DNA of 64,000 nucleotides from Mesostigma viride (GCA_009746045.1 RPFO01001845.1:1-64000); one strand, 5' to 3'; positions 10,860-22,077 are shown, numbered from the stretch's first letter. Numbers and translations: made by a program. The notes: a model not told the origin generated them from the sequence alone.

Positions 10860-12460
10860 TCCATTACTGTACTATCACCGGCCAGGCTGTCTTTGGCCCG
10901 CGCACGCAGTGAAATGTTTATGTTCCGCCTCTCTAATTCGACTCCGCGACACCGGAACAGTCAGCGCGACGCGGAATTGCGCGGGAAACGGCTCTGTTTA
11001 CCGCCAACGCGGTTTTACTGAACACCGGTACAAACGCTAACCTTGTTCAGCCTGAACCGCCAGCTGATCGAAGCCATTTCGTTCAGTAAATTTCAGAATT
11101 AACCTTGGAACGGAATCATTTTGTAACATCGTTGGCTAATACTCGGAATCCTCGAATTCAGTCTCTTCGCGCCGATTGGTCCATTTTTAACACCATTTTA
11201 ACACCAAACCGCTTAACACTCCGTCTGTGAACAAACTGAACTTATAACGGGCGTGGCCAGTAATTTTTCGTAGAATGCAGAATCGCGCCAGATGCGGGTG
11301 CCGGAGCGTCGCGCCGAATCTGGAAAAACGGTTCGATGGGATCCGAGATCCAATGTTGGGCTATTTGAATATATTTTTAATATTTTTTTTGGATAACAAA
11401 TATTGGTGAATTGCACGTTGCCATATGAGGGGGTTTGGCTACAAATGTTAACAAAAAAGGGGTGATGAGATGGTTCTAAATTTGGGTATGATGATAAAGT
11501 TGAGGGCACCAAAAACCTCCTAAACCCAAAAGTACACTACATAATGGACGCTTGGTGAGAAATTCAGCATCAATCATGCACAAGCTTCCAAATATCTAGG
11601 GACTCAAACCATTACGGGTGACACCCGTAATAACAACTAGAATGCTCCATTCTAGCCTTTGGGTGTGCCATTCATGTGGCATGGCCATCTGTGGTACCAT
11701 GGCACATCCTCTCATTAGAGGATGATATCATACTGGCTGTTGGCTCAGGAACAACACAGGGTGTGGGACCCAGGGCCCAATAACGACAAGCCCAGACCGC
11801 TCCATCTTTTTCATGATCTACTGGGTCGTAACCAGGTATTCACCATTATGCCTCACGGCGACATGACTCAGGTCCACTGGCTTCCCTGGTCTAATAACGC
11901 GCCCTATTAGCCTTTCACCTGTCACCTCCACACGTGTGTGTGCCCACCTTTAATTAGGATTCGCTGATACTCATTTCCCCTCTCACCTCTTAATTGGTCC
12001 ATAATTGGCTAATAAAAATATACCCATTTCCCCGAAAATGCTAATAGGGCCGGAACGAGACGGTTTTCAAAGTGCGGCACGAGTACGGGCGTGGTGTCTT
12101 TTTGGTGTTAAGGGTTTTGGTGTTAAAATGGTGTTAAAAATGGACCAATCGGCGCGAAGAGACTGAATTCGAGGATTCCGAGTATTAGCCAACGATGTTA
12201 CAAAATGATTCCGTTCCAAGGTTTCTGAAATTTACTGAACGAAATGGCTTCGATCAGCTGGCGGTTCAGGCTGAACAAGGTTAGCGTTGTACCGGTGTTC
12301 AGTAAAACCGCGTTGACGGTAAATAGAGCCGTTTCCCGCGCAATTCCGCGTCGCGCTGACTGTTCCGGTGTCGCGGAGTCGAATTAGAGAGGCGGAACAT
12401 AAACATTTCACTGCGTGCGCGGGCCAAAGACAGCCTGGCCGGTGATAGTACAGTAATGGA
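10860..12460. mobile_element. TIR element with inverted termini of about 360 bp
   Basis: Bases 10860 to about 11217 and about 12103-12460 are near-identical inverted repeats that begin TCCATTACTGTACTATCACC. TA lies directly outside both ends (10858-10859 and 12461-12462), which would suit a TA-targeting element. The centre of about 0.9 kb has no transposase-like frame. Very long TIRs with a small non-coding core suggest a foldback or non-autonomous element. Confidence 0.65.
11611..11723. repeat. Cluster of consecutive short hairpins
   Basis: Perfect stem-loops follow one another: ATTACGGGT-GAC-ACCCGTAAT (11611-11631), CTAGAATG-CTC-CATTCTAG (11637-11655), a GCCAT/ATGGC hairpin (about 11668-11685) and ATCCTCT-CATT-AGAGGAT (11706-11723). 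The cluster lies in the core of the long-TIR element. Confidence 0.75.
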
Positions 12461-12989
12461 TAAAGCAGGATAAAGAAATGAATGGCGGTGCTGCACTAGA
12501 CATCGATTCCGGGGCATATTGAGTGCTTGCCAACAATGCTGACAGTGATCGGAGTGTATTTATTTGAAATATCGCGATAATTTTAGCCCTGTAAAAGCCG
12601 CAGCTTAATATTTGTGGGAAAAGGTCGGTTCGGCCTGCAGCATCGGCGCTGTGAGATTTAGCAACTAGATTGCGCGAGCAGCTGGGCGTGTTGATGATTC
12701 CTGGTCGAATGTAAGTCTTCTTTAGCGCGCCTGCTCGCTTTTCGGGAAGACTTTGACTTGGCGAGTGGGTAATCCGACGACGTCGCTCATATATATATTG
12801 AATAGGCGGGGATATCCATGCCTATTGCCCGAATGTGGCGACATGTGGCGTCATGATCAAGTTTATCCTGCGCACTTACGTATACACCCAATTATCTTTC
12901 GAGTACTTGTGGTTAGACGTTACTGCCGGTGAGCATGGTGTTACTTGGACTCGCCACAGGCCTTCAGCAATTGCCCTCTCTGCGCCATT

Positions 12990-13524
12990 CCACATGATGG
13001 CAACTGTCTGCTTGGGGCTATATATAACTCATTGATCAGCGCACGGGAAACATAATGGGGACACACCAGTGCCGACAGGAAGTCGTGGACTATATGCAGG
13101 TATTGTGGAGATGCCTATGTCGTTGTTCTTTACGTGTTTAGTTCCCATGTTTGCTTGCCTGCATTTCACATGTCCTTTCCATTGGCATGTCGATCACAGC
13201 ATGTTGTTGTGCGGCGCCCACGTATCACGTATACACACGTCATTATACACGTTTAATTTGCCACCTGCGCATGCACTGCCGCCAACTCATTCCTAGTATG
13301 CCCACTCTTTATCATAACTGCTTGAATATGGGGTGCTGTACCATTCATACATTGCCACGTTTCTGCAGGCACACGCGCCCTTCTTGATCTCTAGTTCTTT
13401 CAATGAAAAGGAAGAGGTCTCCTTTCTAGATTATTTGTCACGGATGCGCAAGGATGGCTCATGGGGTGGCAATCGAGAGCTAGCAGCTGCATCCCTGCTG
13501 TACCGAGTTAACATCAATGTGCAG
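12990..13524 (+). pseudogene. OTU-like cysteine protease exons, right-arm copy
   Basis: Frame from 12990: P-H-D-G-N-C-L-L-G-A-I, the OTU active-site block whose C is the nucleophile. About 50 bases on, a frame break is needed to reach R-Q-E-V-V-D-Y-M-Q, which ends at 13099 against GTATTG. An intron of 269 bp ends in TTCTGCAG at 13368, and the next exon (13369-13524, phase 0) encodes L-D-Y-L-S-R-M-R-K-D-G-S-W-G-G-N-R-E-L and N-I-N-V-Q before GTGCGTGG. Block order and spacing match OTU-family deubiquitinases (known family). The histidine exon is missing. It is more intact than the left copy, but still broken. Confidence 0.65.
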
Positions 13525-13645
13525 GTGCGTGGTCTCACCCATTACATGTTGTTACTAATTTACAAGCTATATGGTCAAAATAATTTGTGTGTTTTAATTT
13601 ATCCATAACAAGTAGACCCGGTAGTAGGGGCCAAGCCCCTACTGG

Positions 13646-13906
13646 TACAGTTATTCCGTCATTCACGCCTTGATTTGGGTTCAAGGTTTTTTAGGGGTCA
13701 ACCCAACTTTACGTGTGAATGACTTAACGTAATTGTACTAATTTGAACTAAAGATACTCAAACATACTGTTCTAAACTACTTTGAACTTGAATGCCGAAG
13801 GCCGATGCGACCCAACGGGAGCACGAGTTTACTTAATTATTTGAGTCAGTGAATTATTTGAGTCAGTGAACACAACTTAAGCCAACCCAAGGCATGAATG
13901 ACTGTA
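13646..13906. mobile_element. MITE-like element, right-arm copy
   Basis: Mirror of the element at 4149-4407: TACAGTTATTCCGTCATTC at one end and GAATGACTGTA at the other, about 261 bp, no coding capacity. Confidence 0.55.
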
Positions 13907-14079
13907 CAGACTTTATTATTAGGGTAAAGAGACATGCCGTTTGCTTTCAATTGGTGGTTGGGTTGTTTGCTTGCATTGGCTGTTTAGTTTGGTGGGTGAG
14001 TGCAGTGTAGGGGCTAGGGCAACTTGGCAGCACCTGGACACCCTGTGGATGATGGTACTAACCCGGAGTGCTTTGGTTA

Positions 14080-14300
14080 GTATGGTGCACCCGTGCGTGG
14101 TCAGTGGGTAAAGCGTGTGCTTGGTCAGTGAGTTGAACGTGTGGTTTTGGTCAGTATAGGGAACCCGTGTTTGGTCATGCAGTGGGTGGAATGTGTGTTT
14201 GGTCAGTAGGCGGAACCCGTGTGTGGTCAGTGGGTGGAACGTGTGCTTGGTCAGTGGGTGGAACATGTGCTTGGTCAGTGGGCTGAACGTGTGCTTGGTG
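14080..14300 (-). repeat. Minisatellite, unit about 24 bp, right-arm copy
   Basis: Reverse complement of the array at 3760-3975 (GGTCAGTGGGTGGAACGTGT-type units). Confidence 0.8.
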
Positions 14301-14507
14301 AATAGTGTGGGTGGGAGGATTACCATTGCCATGATATTTCTTAGAAACATGACAAAGGTAGAGACACTGTCTCCTTTCATGCATTAATCTACTGATGCCG
14401 AAAATGCCCGGTAAACGTCCTCTGCAGATTGATCATGACAATTTACAAAGCAAAATCGAGCTCCAAATCCAAAGCGTATTTCCCCGGGCGTTTGCACTCC
14501 CAGGCTC

Positions 14508-15549
14508 CCTCCCTCGATCCCTCCCTCCCTCCCTCCCTCCCTTCCTTCTCCCTCCCTCCCTCCCTCCCTCCCTCCCTCCCTCCCTCCCTCCCTCCCTCCC
14601 TCCCTCCCTCCCTCCCTCCCTCCCTCCCCCTCCCTCCCTCCTCCCTCCCTCCCTCCCTCCCTCCCTCCCTCCCTCCCTCCTCCCTCCCTCCCTCCCTCCC
14701 TCCCTCCCTCCCTCCCTCCCTCCCTCCCTCCTCCCTCCCTCCCTCCCTCCCTCCCTCCCTCCTCCCTCCCTCCCTCCCTCCCTCCCTCCCTCCCTCCCTC
14801 CCTCCCTCCTCCCTCCCTCCCTCCCTCCCTCCCTCCTCCCTCCTCCCTCCCTCCCTCCCTCCCCCTCCTCCTCCCTCCCTCCCTCCCTCCCTCCCTCCTC
14901 CCTCCCTCCCTCCTCCCTCCCTCCCTCCCTCCCTCCCTCCCTCCCTCCCTCCCTCCCTCCCTCCCTCCCTCCCTCCCTCCCTGACTCACTCACTCACTCA
15001 CTCACTCACTCACTCACTCACTCACTCACTCACTCACTCACTCACTCACTCACTCACTCACTCACTCACTCACTCACTCACTCACTCACTCACTCACTCA
15101 CTCACTCACTCACTCACTCACTCACTCACTCACTCACTCACTCACTCACTCACTCACTCACTCACTCACTCACTCACTCACCACTCACTCACCACTCACT
15201 CACTCACTCACTCACTCACTCACTCACTCACTCACTCACTCACTCACTCACTCACTCACTCACTCACTCACTCACTCACTCACTCACTCACTCACTCACC
15301 CACCCACCCACCCACTCACTCACTCACTCACTCACTCACTCACCCACCCACCCACCCACCCACCCACCCACCCACCCACCCACCACCCACCCACCCACCC
15401 ACCCACCCACCCACCCACCCACCCACCCACCCACCCACCCACCCACCCACCCACCCACCCACCCACCCACCCACCCACCCACCCACCCACCCACCCACCC
15501 ACCCACCCACCCACTCACTCACTCACTCACTCACTCACTCACTCACTCA
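14508..15549 (+). repeat. Long compound microsatellite (CCCT)n-(CTCA)n-(CACC)n-(CTCA)n
   Basis: About 475 bp of CCCT with CTCCTC interruptions, then about 315 bp of CTCA, about 215 bp of CACC and a short CTCA run. Open frames of more than 400 codons here are repeat artefacts. It is the mirrored counterpart of the much shorter 3245-3560 tract. Confidence 0.95.
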
Positions 15550-17107
15550 CCGTGTTGGTCTGTACGGCAGTACGGGGTACTCGGTAAAACCCTTGCGTAC
15601 TGTAAAAATACAGGTATTTTTGCGAGGGCTCAAAAATACGCGAAAAAATACGCAGTACGGCATACGGGGTATTTTTGACATTGTGGTAAAAAAGTACGGG
15701 GTATTATTGAGGCCAAGGCTTAAAGTACGGGGTATTCTAAGGATGTGTGGCCCTGCATCCAACAAATGTCACTATGTACTATGCTCTCTGCTATTCATTA
15801 ATGAGCATAATTAATGGCAGTGACTTGCCACCTGCCACACTTAGATCGACATTGCAATACATCCTTCAAGTACATTTGTATATATTGTGGACATGCAAAC
15901 TATTGACCATCTAACACCGGTCTCTTTAATTACAATGCATTATTGACAACATAATACATTATTGAATGGTATAATGCACCCAGAGCTCTGGCAGCCTCGA
16001 TGCAGAGGATGTCATAGCACTATAGATGGCAGCTTCGCTGCACAATGACAACAAGTGCATGCCACGAATCCCTAATTAAAAATAAAATCATTGGCAATGA
16101 ACCCAGAATTGACCTTCACTGCTGCGGCAGGTCCATACTTTGCCACTGCCGCGATCATGTTCTTGTACGAGGCGCTGGCGGCGACGTGAAACGGAATGCC
16201 ATTCTCGTAAAAGAAAGAGGCCTGGGCAAGGCGGACTTCCTGGAGCTGCGCATTGGAAAAGCACTGTAGAATCGTCTTCTGCACTGCCTTGCCAGAGCCA
16301 CAAGGGCCAGCACCTGGGGCAGCGGCAGGCAGAAGGGCCTTGGCAACGCGGGCACCGAGCACTGCCTTTTGCTCCTTCTTTTCCAACCGGGCTGCCTCAG
16401 CCGCCTGAAGCCTCCCGATCAGGCCTTCTACATTCCTAGACTGCTGGCAAAATGTGGCTCCCTTGTTGGGGATGTGGCCGAGATGGCCGACAGTGCGATT
16501 CTTGCTAAAGTTGCCAGGCCTGCCGAACTTGTAATCGCACAGCTTGCACGCCTGGCCACCTCTGGCCGACTACCACGTCTTCCCCACTCACGGTCTTTTC
16601 CACCTCGTCAATCAGGTGGAGGTATTGATACTCCTCTCCCCTTTTGACGACTGGAACTCTAGGCATGGTCGCCTCTTTTAGGATTGCCTAGCGCACAATA
16701 CATGAACCGGCGCACCCGGCACCCTCTATTTGCTTTAATTGCGTCGTCAGTCTTCTGCGTCTTTTTGGAAGTGCACCCGTCCCTAAACCTTATGATTCTG
16801 CCATGCATATGCTCTGTCCCCTCGCAGCTTTTCTCCCGCGCAATAAAAAATCCTGTCAAAAAATGTAGAAAGGCACACCGTCACGCGTGTACTAGCAAGT
16901 AGCTATTCACTCGCTGCAATTTCAGCAGTTTCAGTACCACTGACAGGTCTGGGCCTCTCCCCACCGCGTGACACGTCCGCGACCTCCAAAATCGGCTAAG
17001 TCCAAAGTGAAAAACAGTGAAAATCGTACGGCGTACGCGGTCGAAAGCATCAGTACCGTGGAATACGGCGTATTTTCATACCCGAGATGCCGTACGAACC
17101 AACACGG
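15550..17107 (-). mobile_element. Degenerate hAT transposon inside a microsatellite
   Basis: The element starts CCGTGTTGGTCTGTACGGCA and ends with the imperfect inverse (TGCCGTACGAACCAACACGG). CTCACTCA lies on both sides, consistent with an 8-bp target duplication although the host repeat makes that ambiguous. TACGGGGTAT-like motifs recur at about 15573, 15665, 15696 and 15726, near the left end, as in hAT subterminal binding sites. It encodes a BED/DUF659-type fragment on the minus strand. Confidence 0.75.
16072..16660 (-). pseudogene. hAT transposase fragment: BED zinc finger plus DUF659-like start
   Basis: A first frame starts with M-P-R-V-P-V-V-K-R-G near 16665. A frameshift near 16575 moves to the frame that carries C-K-L-C-D-Y-K-F-G, then H-L-G-H-I-P-N-K-G-A-T-F-C. 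That is the C-x2-C...H arrangement of a BED finger. The same frame runs on to L-A-Q-A-S-F-F-Y-E-N-G-I-P-F, S-Y-K-N-M-I and A-K-Y-G-P, the opening of the DUF659 region of hAT transposases. It stops at 16072, long before the DDE catalytic core and dimerisation region. It is a dead transposase remnant in the middle of its element. Confidence 0.75.
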
Positions 17108-17386
17108 CTCACTCACTCACTCACTCACTCACTCACTCACTCACTCACTCACTCACTCACTCACTCACTCACTCACTCACTCACTCACTCACTCACTCAC
17201 TCACTCACTCACTCACTCACTCACTCACTCACTCACTCACTCACTCACTCACTCACTCACTCACTCACTCACTCACTCACTCACTCACTCACTCACTCAC
17301 TCACTCACTCACTCACTCACTCACTCACTCACTCACTCACTCACTCACTCACTCACTCACTCACTCACTCACTCACTCACTCACTC
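17108..17386 (+). repeat. (CTCA)n microsatellite, part split off by the hAT element
   Basis: About 70 perfect CTCA units. Together with 15514-15549 it is the tract into which the hAT element inserted. Confidence 0.95.
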
Positions 17387-17460
17387 ATGCACGCACGCAC
17401 GCACGCAGGCAGGCACTCTTTCATTCAAGGCATCATGTCCTTGGAACCATATATAGTCAC

Positions 17461-17680
17461 GCTTGTCGGTGGCGCTGACTCGGGCCATGGCTGACATCAT
17501 GCTCCGCCGTACGCGGGCTGATTTTGCGGTGCAGCAGGGCTATTAGGTTCCTCCCGTTAGGAGTTTCCATTGGTCTTATCGTAGTATAGAGATTTGACAT
17601 GGCTCTGTATAGAGGTTTATAGCTGGGCGTTTGCTTTGGTTTGAGTGATTTCACTCTGCTGTAAGTAATTATATTATTAA
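17461..17680 (+). mobile_element. LINE-like short insertion with 11-bp target duplication
   Basis: TATATAGTCAC occurs at 17450-17460 and 17681-17691. The left arm of the inverted repeat has the equivalent sequence once, without the 220 bp. The insert ends ATTATATTATTAA. Target duplication plus an AT tail indicates target-primed retroposition. A short frame begins M-A-D-I-M-L-R-R, which I do not recognise. Confidence 0.6.
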
Positions 17681-18073
17681 TATATAGTCACTTGAGGGGG
17701 ATATCATCCTTATCTCAGCTGTCATGTACTGTAATTGCAGACGAGGCGGTAGTGTAGCGGATATCCTCAGGGGCAATAACCTCCACCTGCGGACTTCTAC
17801 CCTGCATTCTAGCAATGGGCCGCGGGGCTCGTGGGTATTAACCTGAAATAGGAGCATGCTCCGCATGCCAGGCCTTAATTGAGCTCTGAGACATCATGGT
17901 GGTGCAGGTGCCCTTGGTGCACCTAGAGCAGGTGTAGCTTACACCCTACCCTTGCAGGAAGTAGCCCAGAATGTATTAAAAGCCATATGCCCCTTCTCAG
18001 GGATATGTGCTACATGTACTCCCAACGGCTCAGTTATGTTCCTAATTAATTAACTAATTAATTACCACATCTT

Positions 18074-18353
18074 CATGTTGTAGATAGATTAAATGCACAC
18101 GGATAGATTCCAATGCACATTTCCATCACCATTCATCTTCTTCATCCTGAACGACTCGAACACGCGGACAAGATAACGGCAGGCTCGAGCTACCATGGTC
18201 AGGATTCTCCCGATTTCTGGCCTGCGCTGGTTGTCTCCTTGAGATTAGACCGGTAGGATTGTGTGTCCCCATCCATCCATCCATCCATCCATCGGGGTTA
18301 ATGCTCCGTGACTCCCCAACGGGAGCACGAGTCTAATTAATTGATTAATTAAT
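18074..18353. other. Spacer with a short (CATC)n tract, no gene
   Basis: Contains about six CATC units near 18266-18292 and a TGCTCC...GGGAGCA inverted motif at about 18303-18330. A similar motif is seen near 20670. No gene seen. Confidence 0.4.
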
Positions 18354-19741
18354 CGGGGTTCTTTGAACGGAGTTTCTTCTATACGTGAATGCGGGAACAA
18401 GAGGCCGCTGGATTAGCGGCTTATATGTCGTAGTGTTTTCTCGTAGCTGTTTGGCTAGAGCTTTTGTGATTAGTAGATGCAGTATAGTGCATGGTTGAAA
18501 AATGAATTAAATAAAATGTGCGTTCCGCGCTTAATTGGGTTGATTATACCCGGGCGGAACGGGGCGTGAGGTGCAGTGCCCCTGAAAAGAACAACCTACG
18601 CATTATTTAATACTAGCCGTGCAGATTCGGGATATTCTACCCCCGGTCTGTACGGTTAGCGTCCTACTAGCATCACTGAACATAAGGGTTTAATGACGTC
18701 AGTTAGCTAGGGATAAGGGAGGTTTTGCGACTAAAAGCCGCTCTGGCTGGTTTTGTCGGCCTCTTTCTTTGCTCGTTGTCGTTGCGGCGGCAGCCGCAGC
18801 TATGGGTGCTGCGGAGCAAAATCCCAAAAGCACTGGTTGCACCGGCCACTTGGCCAGTGGTGAGACTTCCAGTTGTTAACCGGCCAGGCGTAGTTCCTCG
18901 GCCGGTTAACTAAAAGAAAAGAAAATGATTACCTCCGGTCCGCACCTTTTCCCCAGCTTGGGGTCTTTGGTGGGTCGGGTGCCGTGACAGGTGCTCAACT
19001 GTCGCTAATTGGTCGGCCCAGTGCGCGAGCTGGTGCTCCGTACCTGGGGATGCTTGCACCCCGGGTTGGAGCCGGATGGCTGGCACTGGCGACCCGTGTC
19101 TCGGTCCGCGGCCTGAGGCTTTTTCTTCGGAAATCGCTGCTGGCCAGCAAACTTTGCAATTGCCTTCCGCCGAGGGGGGGGTGGTTGGGGCTGGGGACGG
19201 CGATGGGAAAAGCGCCTAAGCTAGAAATTTTTCCCCCACGCATAGAAACCTCGGGGGGAATGCGGTCTTGGCTGAACGGACTCTCGTTCAGCCAGGTGCC
19301 TGGGGCTGTGGCCTCGGGCATCCGGGCTGGCGGGGCCTGGGCTAGGTCCACGTTTTTTCTCGAAGCACCCCGGGTCTATGGGGAGACGGCCATAGCGGTA
19401 CCGACTCGGGGCCCCGAGAGGGGTCATGATAGGCTGGCCGTGCGCAATCGCAGTGCAAATGCGCTGGGCCTTTTTGGGCCTGGCCATGCATCCACAGCCG
19501 CCGGGCACACGCCTCCCGATGTGGGGGGGCTCCCGTTTTGCGGCAGGGCGGTCACTTGTGACAACGAGCAAGGTGGAGTGCGGCTTCAAGGGAAAGCCAG
19601 GGCGGGGGTGATTGGGCAACGTACTTCATGAAGGGCCTTGAACGGCGTGCCTCCGGGCATGTCAAACGTGTCACATGTATGCTTCCACTTATTGTTGTAA
19701 TGAAGATGCTGGTTTTTGTGGGAGCTACGTGGGACATGAAT
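18354..19741 (+). repeat. Dispersed repeat, full unit (head-to-tail pair, unit 1)
   Basis: The unit is a 421-bp block (18354-18774), a unique part of about 839 bp, and a 128-bp block (19614-19741) ending GGGACATGAAT. The next unit starts at the following base. The unique part has an open frame (18984-19631) without recognisable domains. The pair is flanked by AATTAATT tracts, which hints at a non-LTR element with a simple tail. Confidence 0.7.
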
Positions 19742-20324
19742 CGGGGTTCTTTGAACGGAGTTTCTTCTATACGTGAATGCGGGAACAAGAGGCCGCTGGA
19801 TGAGCGGCTTATAGGTCGTAGTGTTTTCTCGTAGCTGTTTGGCTAGAGCTTTTGTGATTAGTAGATGCAGTATAGTGCATGGTTGAAAAATGAATTAAAT
19901 AAAATGTGCGTTCCGCGCTTAATTGGGTTGATTATACCCGGGCGGAACGGGGCGTGAGGTGCAGTGCCCCTGAAAAGAACAACCTACGCATTATTTAATA
20001 CTAGCCGTGCAGATTCGGGATATTCTACCCCCGGTCTGTACGGTTAGCGTCTTACTAGCATCACTGAACATAAGGGTTTAATGACGTCAGTTAGCTAGGG
20101 ATAAGGGAGGTTTTGCGACTAAAAGCCGCTCTGGCTGGTTTTGTCGGCCTCTTTCTTTGCTCCCCACCCACCCACCCTTGTCTTGGTTGCAGTCTAGGGC
20201 AACGTACTTCATGAAGGGCCTTGAACGGCGTGCCTCCGGGCATGTCAAACGTGTCACATGTATGCTTCCACTTATTGTTGTAATGAAGATGCTGGTTTTT
20301 GTGGGAGCTACGTGGGACATGAAT
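19742..20324 (+). repeat. Dispersed repeat, internally deleted unit (unit 2)
   Basis: The same 421-bp block (19742-20162) and 128-bp block (20197-20324) are joined by only 34 bp, so this unit lacks about 805 bp of the interior present in unit 1. It ends in an AATTAATTAATT tail. Confidence 0.7.
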
Positions 20325-21356
20325 TAATTAATTAATTAATATACCACGCCATAATTTTAGCTGACATACAGAGCTAGGACGCTGTTAATTGGCGTCATCC
20401 GCTCAACCCCTCCTACTCAGATAATGGTCGGATCAGCAGGATACATAAGCAGCGTTTGGATGACGTTGTCAAAGACTACGACCCTGTAACTGTGGGTCCT
20501 AGGAAATATAAAAAGCAAGGTAGGCATTGTTTGCGTACGTGCATGCGCAAGATTAGCTCGAGGCCTCACTTGAGGCCCATATTTTGGATTTGCAGTGGAC
20601 ATCATACAGTTTATACGTGTTGACGTCGATCTTGGGGAGACTTGCACTGTATCTCAAATTGGGAATTCAGTGCTCCGTGGTCCCCCAATTATCGGGGACA
20701 CGAGACTAATTAAATTATTTATTTGTATTTTAGTGTAACCCGTACATTGTCAAGGAGGTCACATGGAAAATCAAATAACGGTTCAATTGGAGAGCAATAT
20801 TGATAAATGTTGTGCCCTAAACACCAGTCATCACGAACAAAACAAACATAAAAAAGCTTTTATCTAAAAACGATGGCAAGACGTATAAAGCAACATACTA
20901 TGTATACGCATAGTTTCTCTCTTAATAAGAACATTAAAGTCGTTTGGCCATGCGGTACACAACAAATTGTGAAGGCATACGTCAAGGCAAACCCTCCCAT
21001 GCCTGATTTTTTCCAAAACACAACATGGCCATGACATTAGGAACTCTTGGTCCTCACAAAGTCTAGCTACACCTATATGGATCAAGCACAAATGAGCGCC
21101 ATGGTATTCTGGCCAGAATAATTCCCGTGATTCACAAGTAATTGCTCAACGTCCCTTCATTCATTGGCCCAAGCTAACACCACAAAGAAAAGCTAGCTGC
21201 TATGGCACAGCTGGATGTGGACTTGGTAAACTCTAGGCAGATGCGAAGTTCAGGACAGGAGAAATTGGGAACCCAATCGCATCAAAATATCGCTCCTCCG
21301 TCGTGGACATGCAACGTGACGGGGGAGTCCCACAACCTGGGCGGGTTGTGCAGGTC
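20325..21356. other. No confident gene; possible exon pair
   Basis: On the plus strand, a frame ending K-D-Y-D-P-V-T-V-G-P-R-K-Y-K-K at about 20517 meets GTAGGC. TTTGCAG at about 20595 is followed by D-I-I-Q-F-I-R-V-D-V-D-L-G-E. This could be two exons around an intron of about 80 bp, but I do not recognise the protein. The rest shows nothing. Confidence 0.25.
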
Positions 21357-21361
21357 CATGT
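21357..21361 (+). repeat. Target-site duplication CATGT of the family B composite
   Basis: CATGT directly precedes the left LTR here and directly follows the right LTR at 43487-43491, so the 22-kb structure between entered as one integration event, later enlarged by nested insertions. Confidence 0.9.
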
Positions 21362-22056
21362 AGTTAACGTTCTTATCACACGCAATGTGAAGGATATGGT
21401 TGCAATGCAGCAATGTGTGATATGGTTGGAAACGGAGCTTTGTTAAAATCGGATAATGTTACAGCGCTCACACACTTGAGGCTTGTACACGCGCTTGCCA
21501 AGTCAAGGCACAACACGTGAGGCGGGCTCGCAAGAGATGCCCATTTGGCACTGGCCTATTGTTTATATACTTGTGCACTGTGCTTGCTAGTCCTGAGCAG
21601 CCTAGGAGGCCTGCTCAGTAATAACACCCCCGGTACAGTATTCACTACCTGTACAGCGCTCAACTCCTATACAGTAGGTCTGCCATACAGGCACAATGAC
21701 CACAGAGCACAGTCCACAGTGACTATTGCATCTGCACCTAGAAGTCCAGGACTAAGCCTGCGGTACCAACAGACCACAGGTTAAGGTTCCTATTTCCTGC
21801 GTACGACGTATTAATCCAATACCGTCGTAGGTACAGCACCTAATTCCTGTCAGCCCAGGAATTACTGTCGACCCCATATGTCGTCGGCAAATATTCACGT
21901 CCGACTTAGAAGAACAGCCGGCTCGCGCTCGCGCGCGACCGGGAAGTCGGAACGCCATAACTTTCTTGATACTTGTCGGAATGAACTCGTTCCGGTGCCG
22001 CTGGAATCGCAGAGATATGCCGAATCAGGATCACGCCAATGCGCTTGGCGTTAACT
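21362..22056 (-). repeat. Family B LTR, outer left (3' LTR in minus sense)
   Basis: 695 bp, AGTT...AACT ends on either strand. In the minus sense it starts AGTTAACGCCAAGCGC, has TATATAAA at about 21569-21562 and ends GAACGTTAACT. It is nearly identical to 42792-43486; I saw one difference (CTAGGAGG versus CTAGAAGG). Confidence 0.95.
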
Positions 22057-22077
22057 CCAATCCTTTCTTTTCTTGAG
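22057..22077 (-). promoter_or_regulatory. Polypurine tract of family B
   Basis: In the minus sense, CAAGAAAAGAAAGGATTGG lies directly against the LTR start. Family A has the closely similar AAAGAAAAGAAGGGATTGG in the same place. It is the expected plus-strand primer site. Confidence 0.75.

Larger units (their letters stand above)
12463..18073. repeat. Right arm of large inverted repeat
   Basis: Reverse complement of 2713-5580, expanded by a hAT insertion (15550-17107), a LINE-like insertion (17461-17680) and much longer tetranucleotide tracts. The arm begins directly beside the long-TIR element. Confidence 0.9.

Noticed and set aside
14395-15814. Open frames of 427 and 461 codons (Ser-Leu-Thr-His, Pro-Pro-Ser-Leu repeats)
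   Set aside because: Produced by tetranucleotide repeats, which have no stop in several frames; no independent coding signal.
18354-20162. 421-bp direct repeats as LTRs of a small retrotransposon
   Set aside because: The second copy is followed by another copy of the 128-bp end block and joined without spacer to unit 1; no target duplication or AGTT/AACT ends. A tandem pair of units explains it better.
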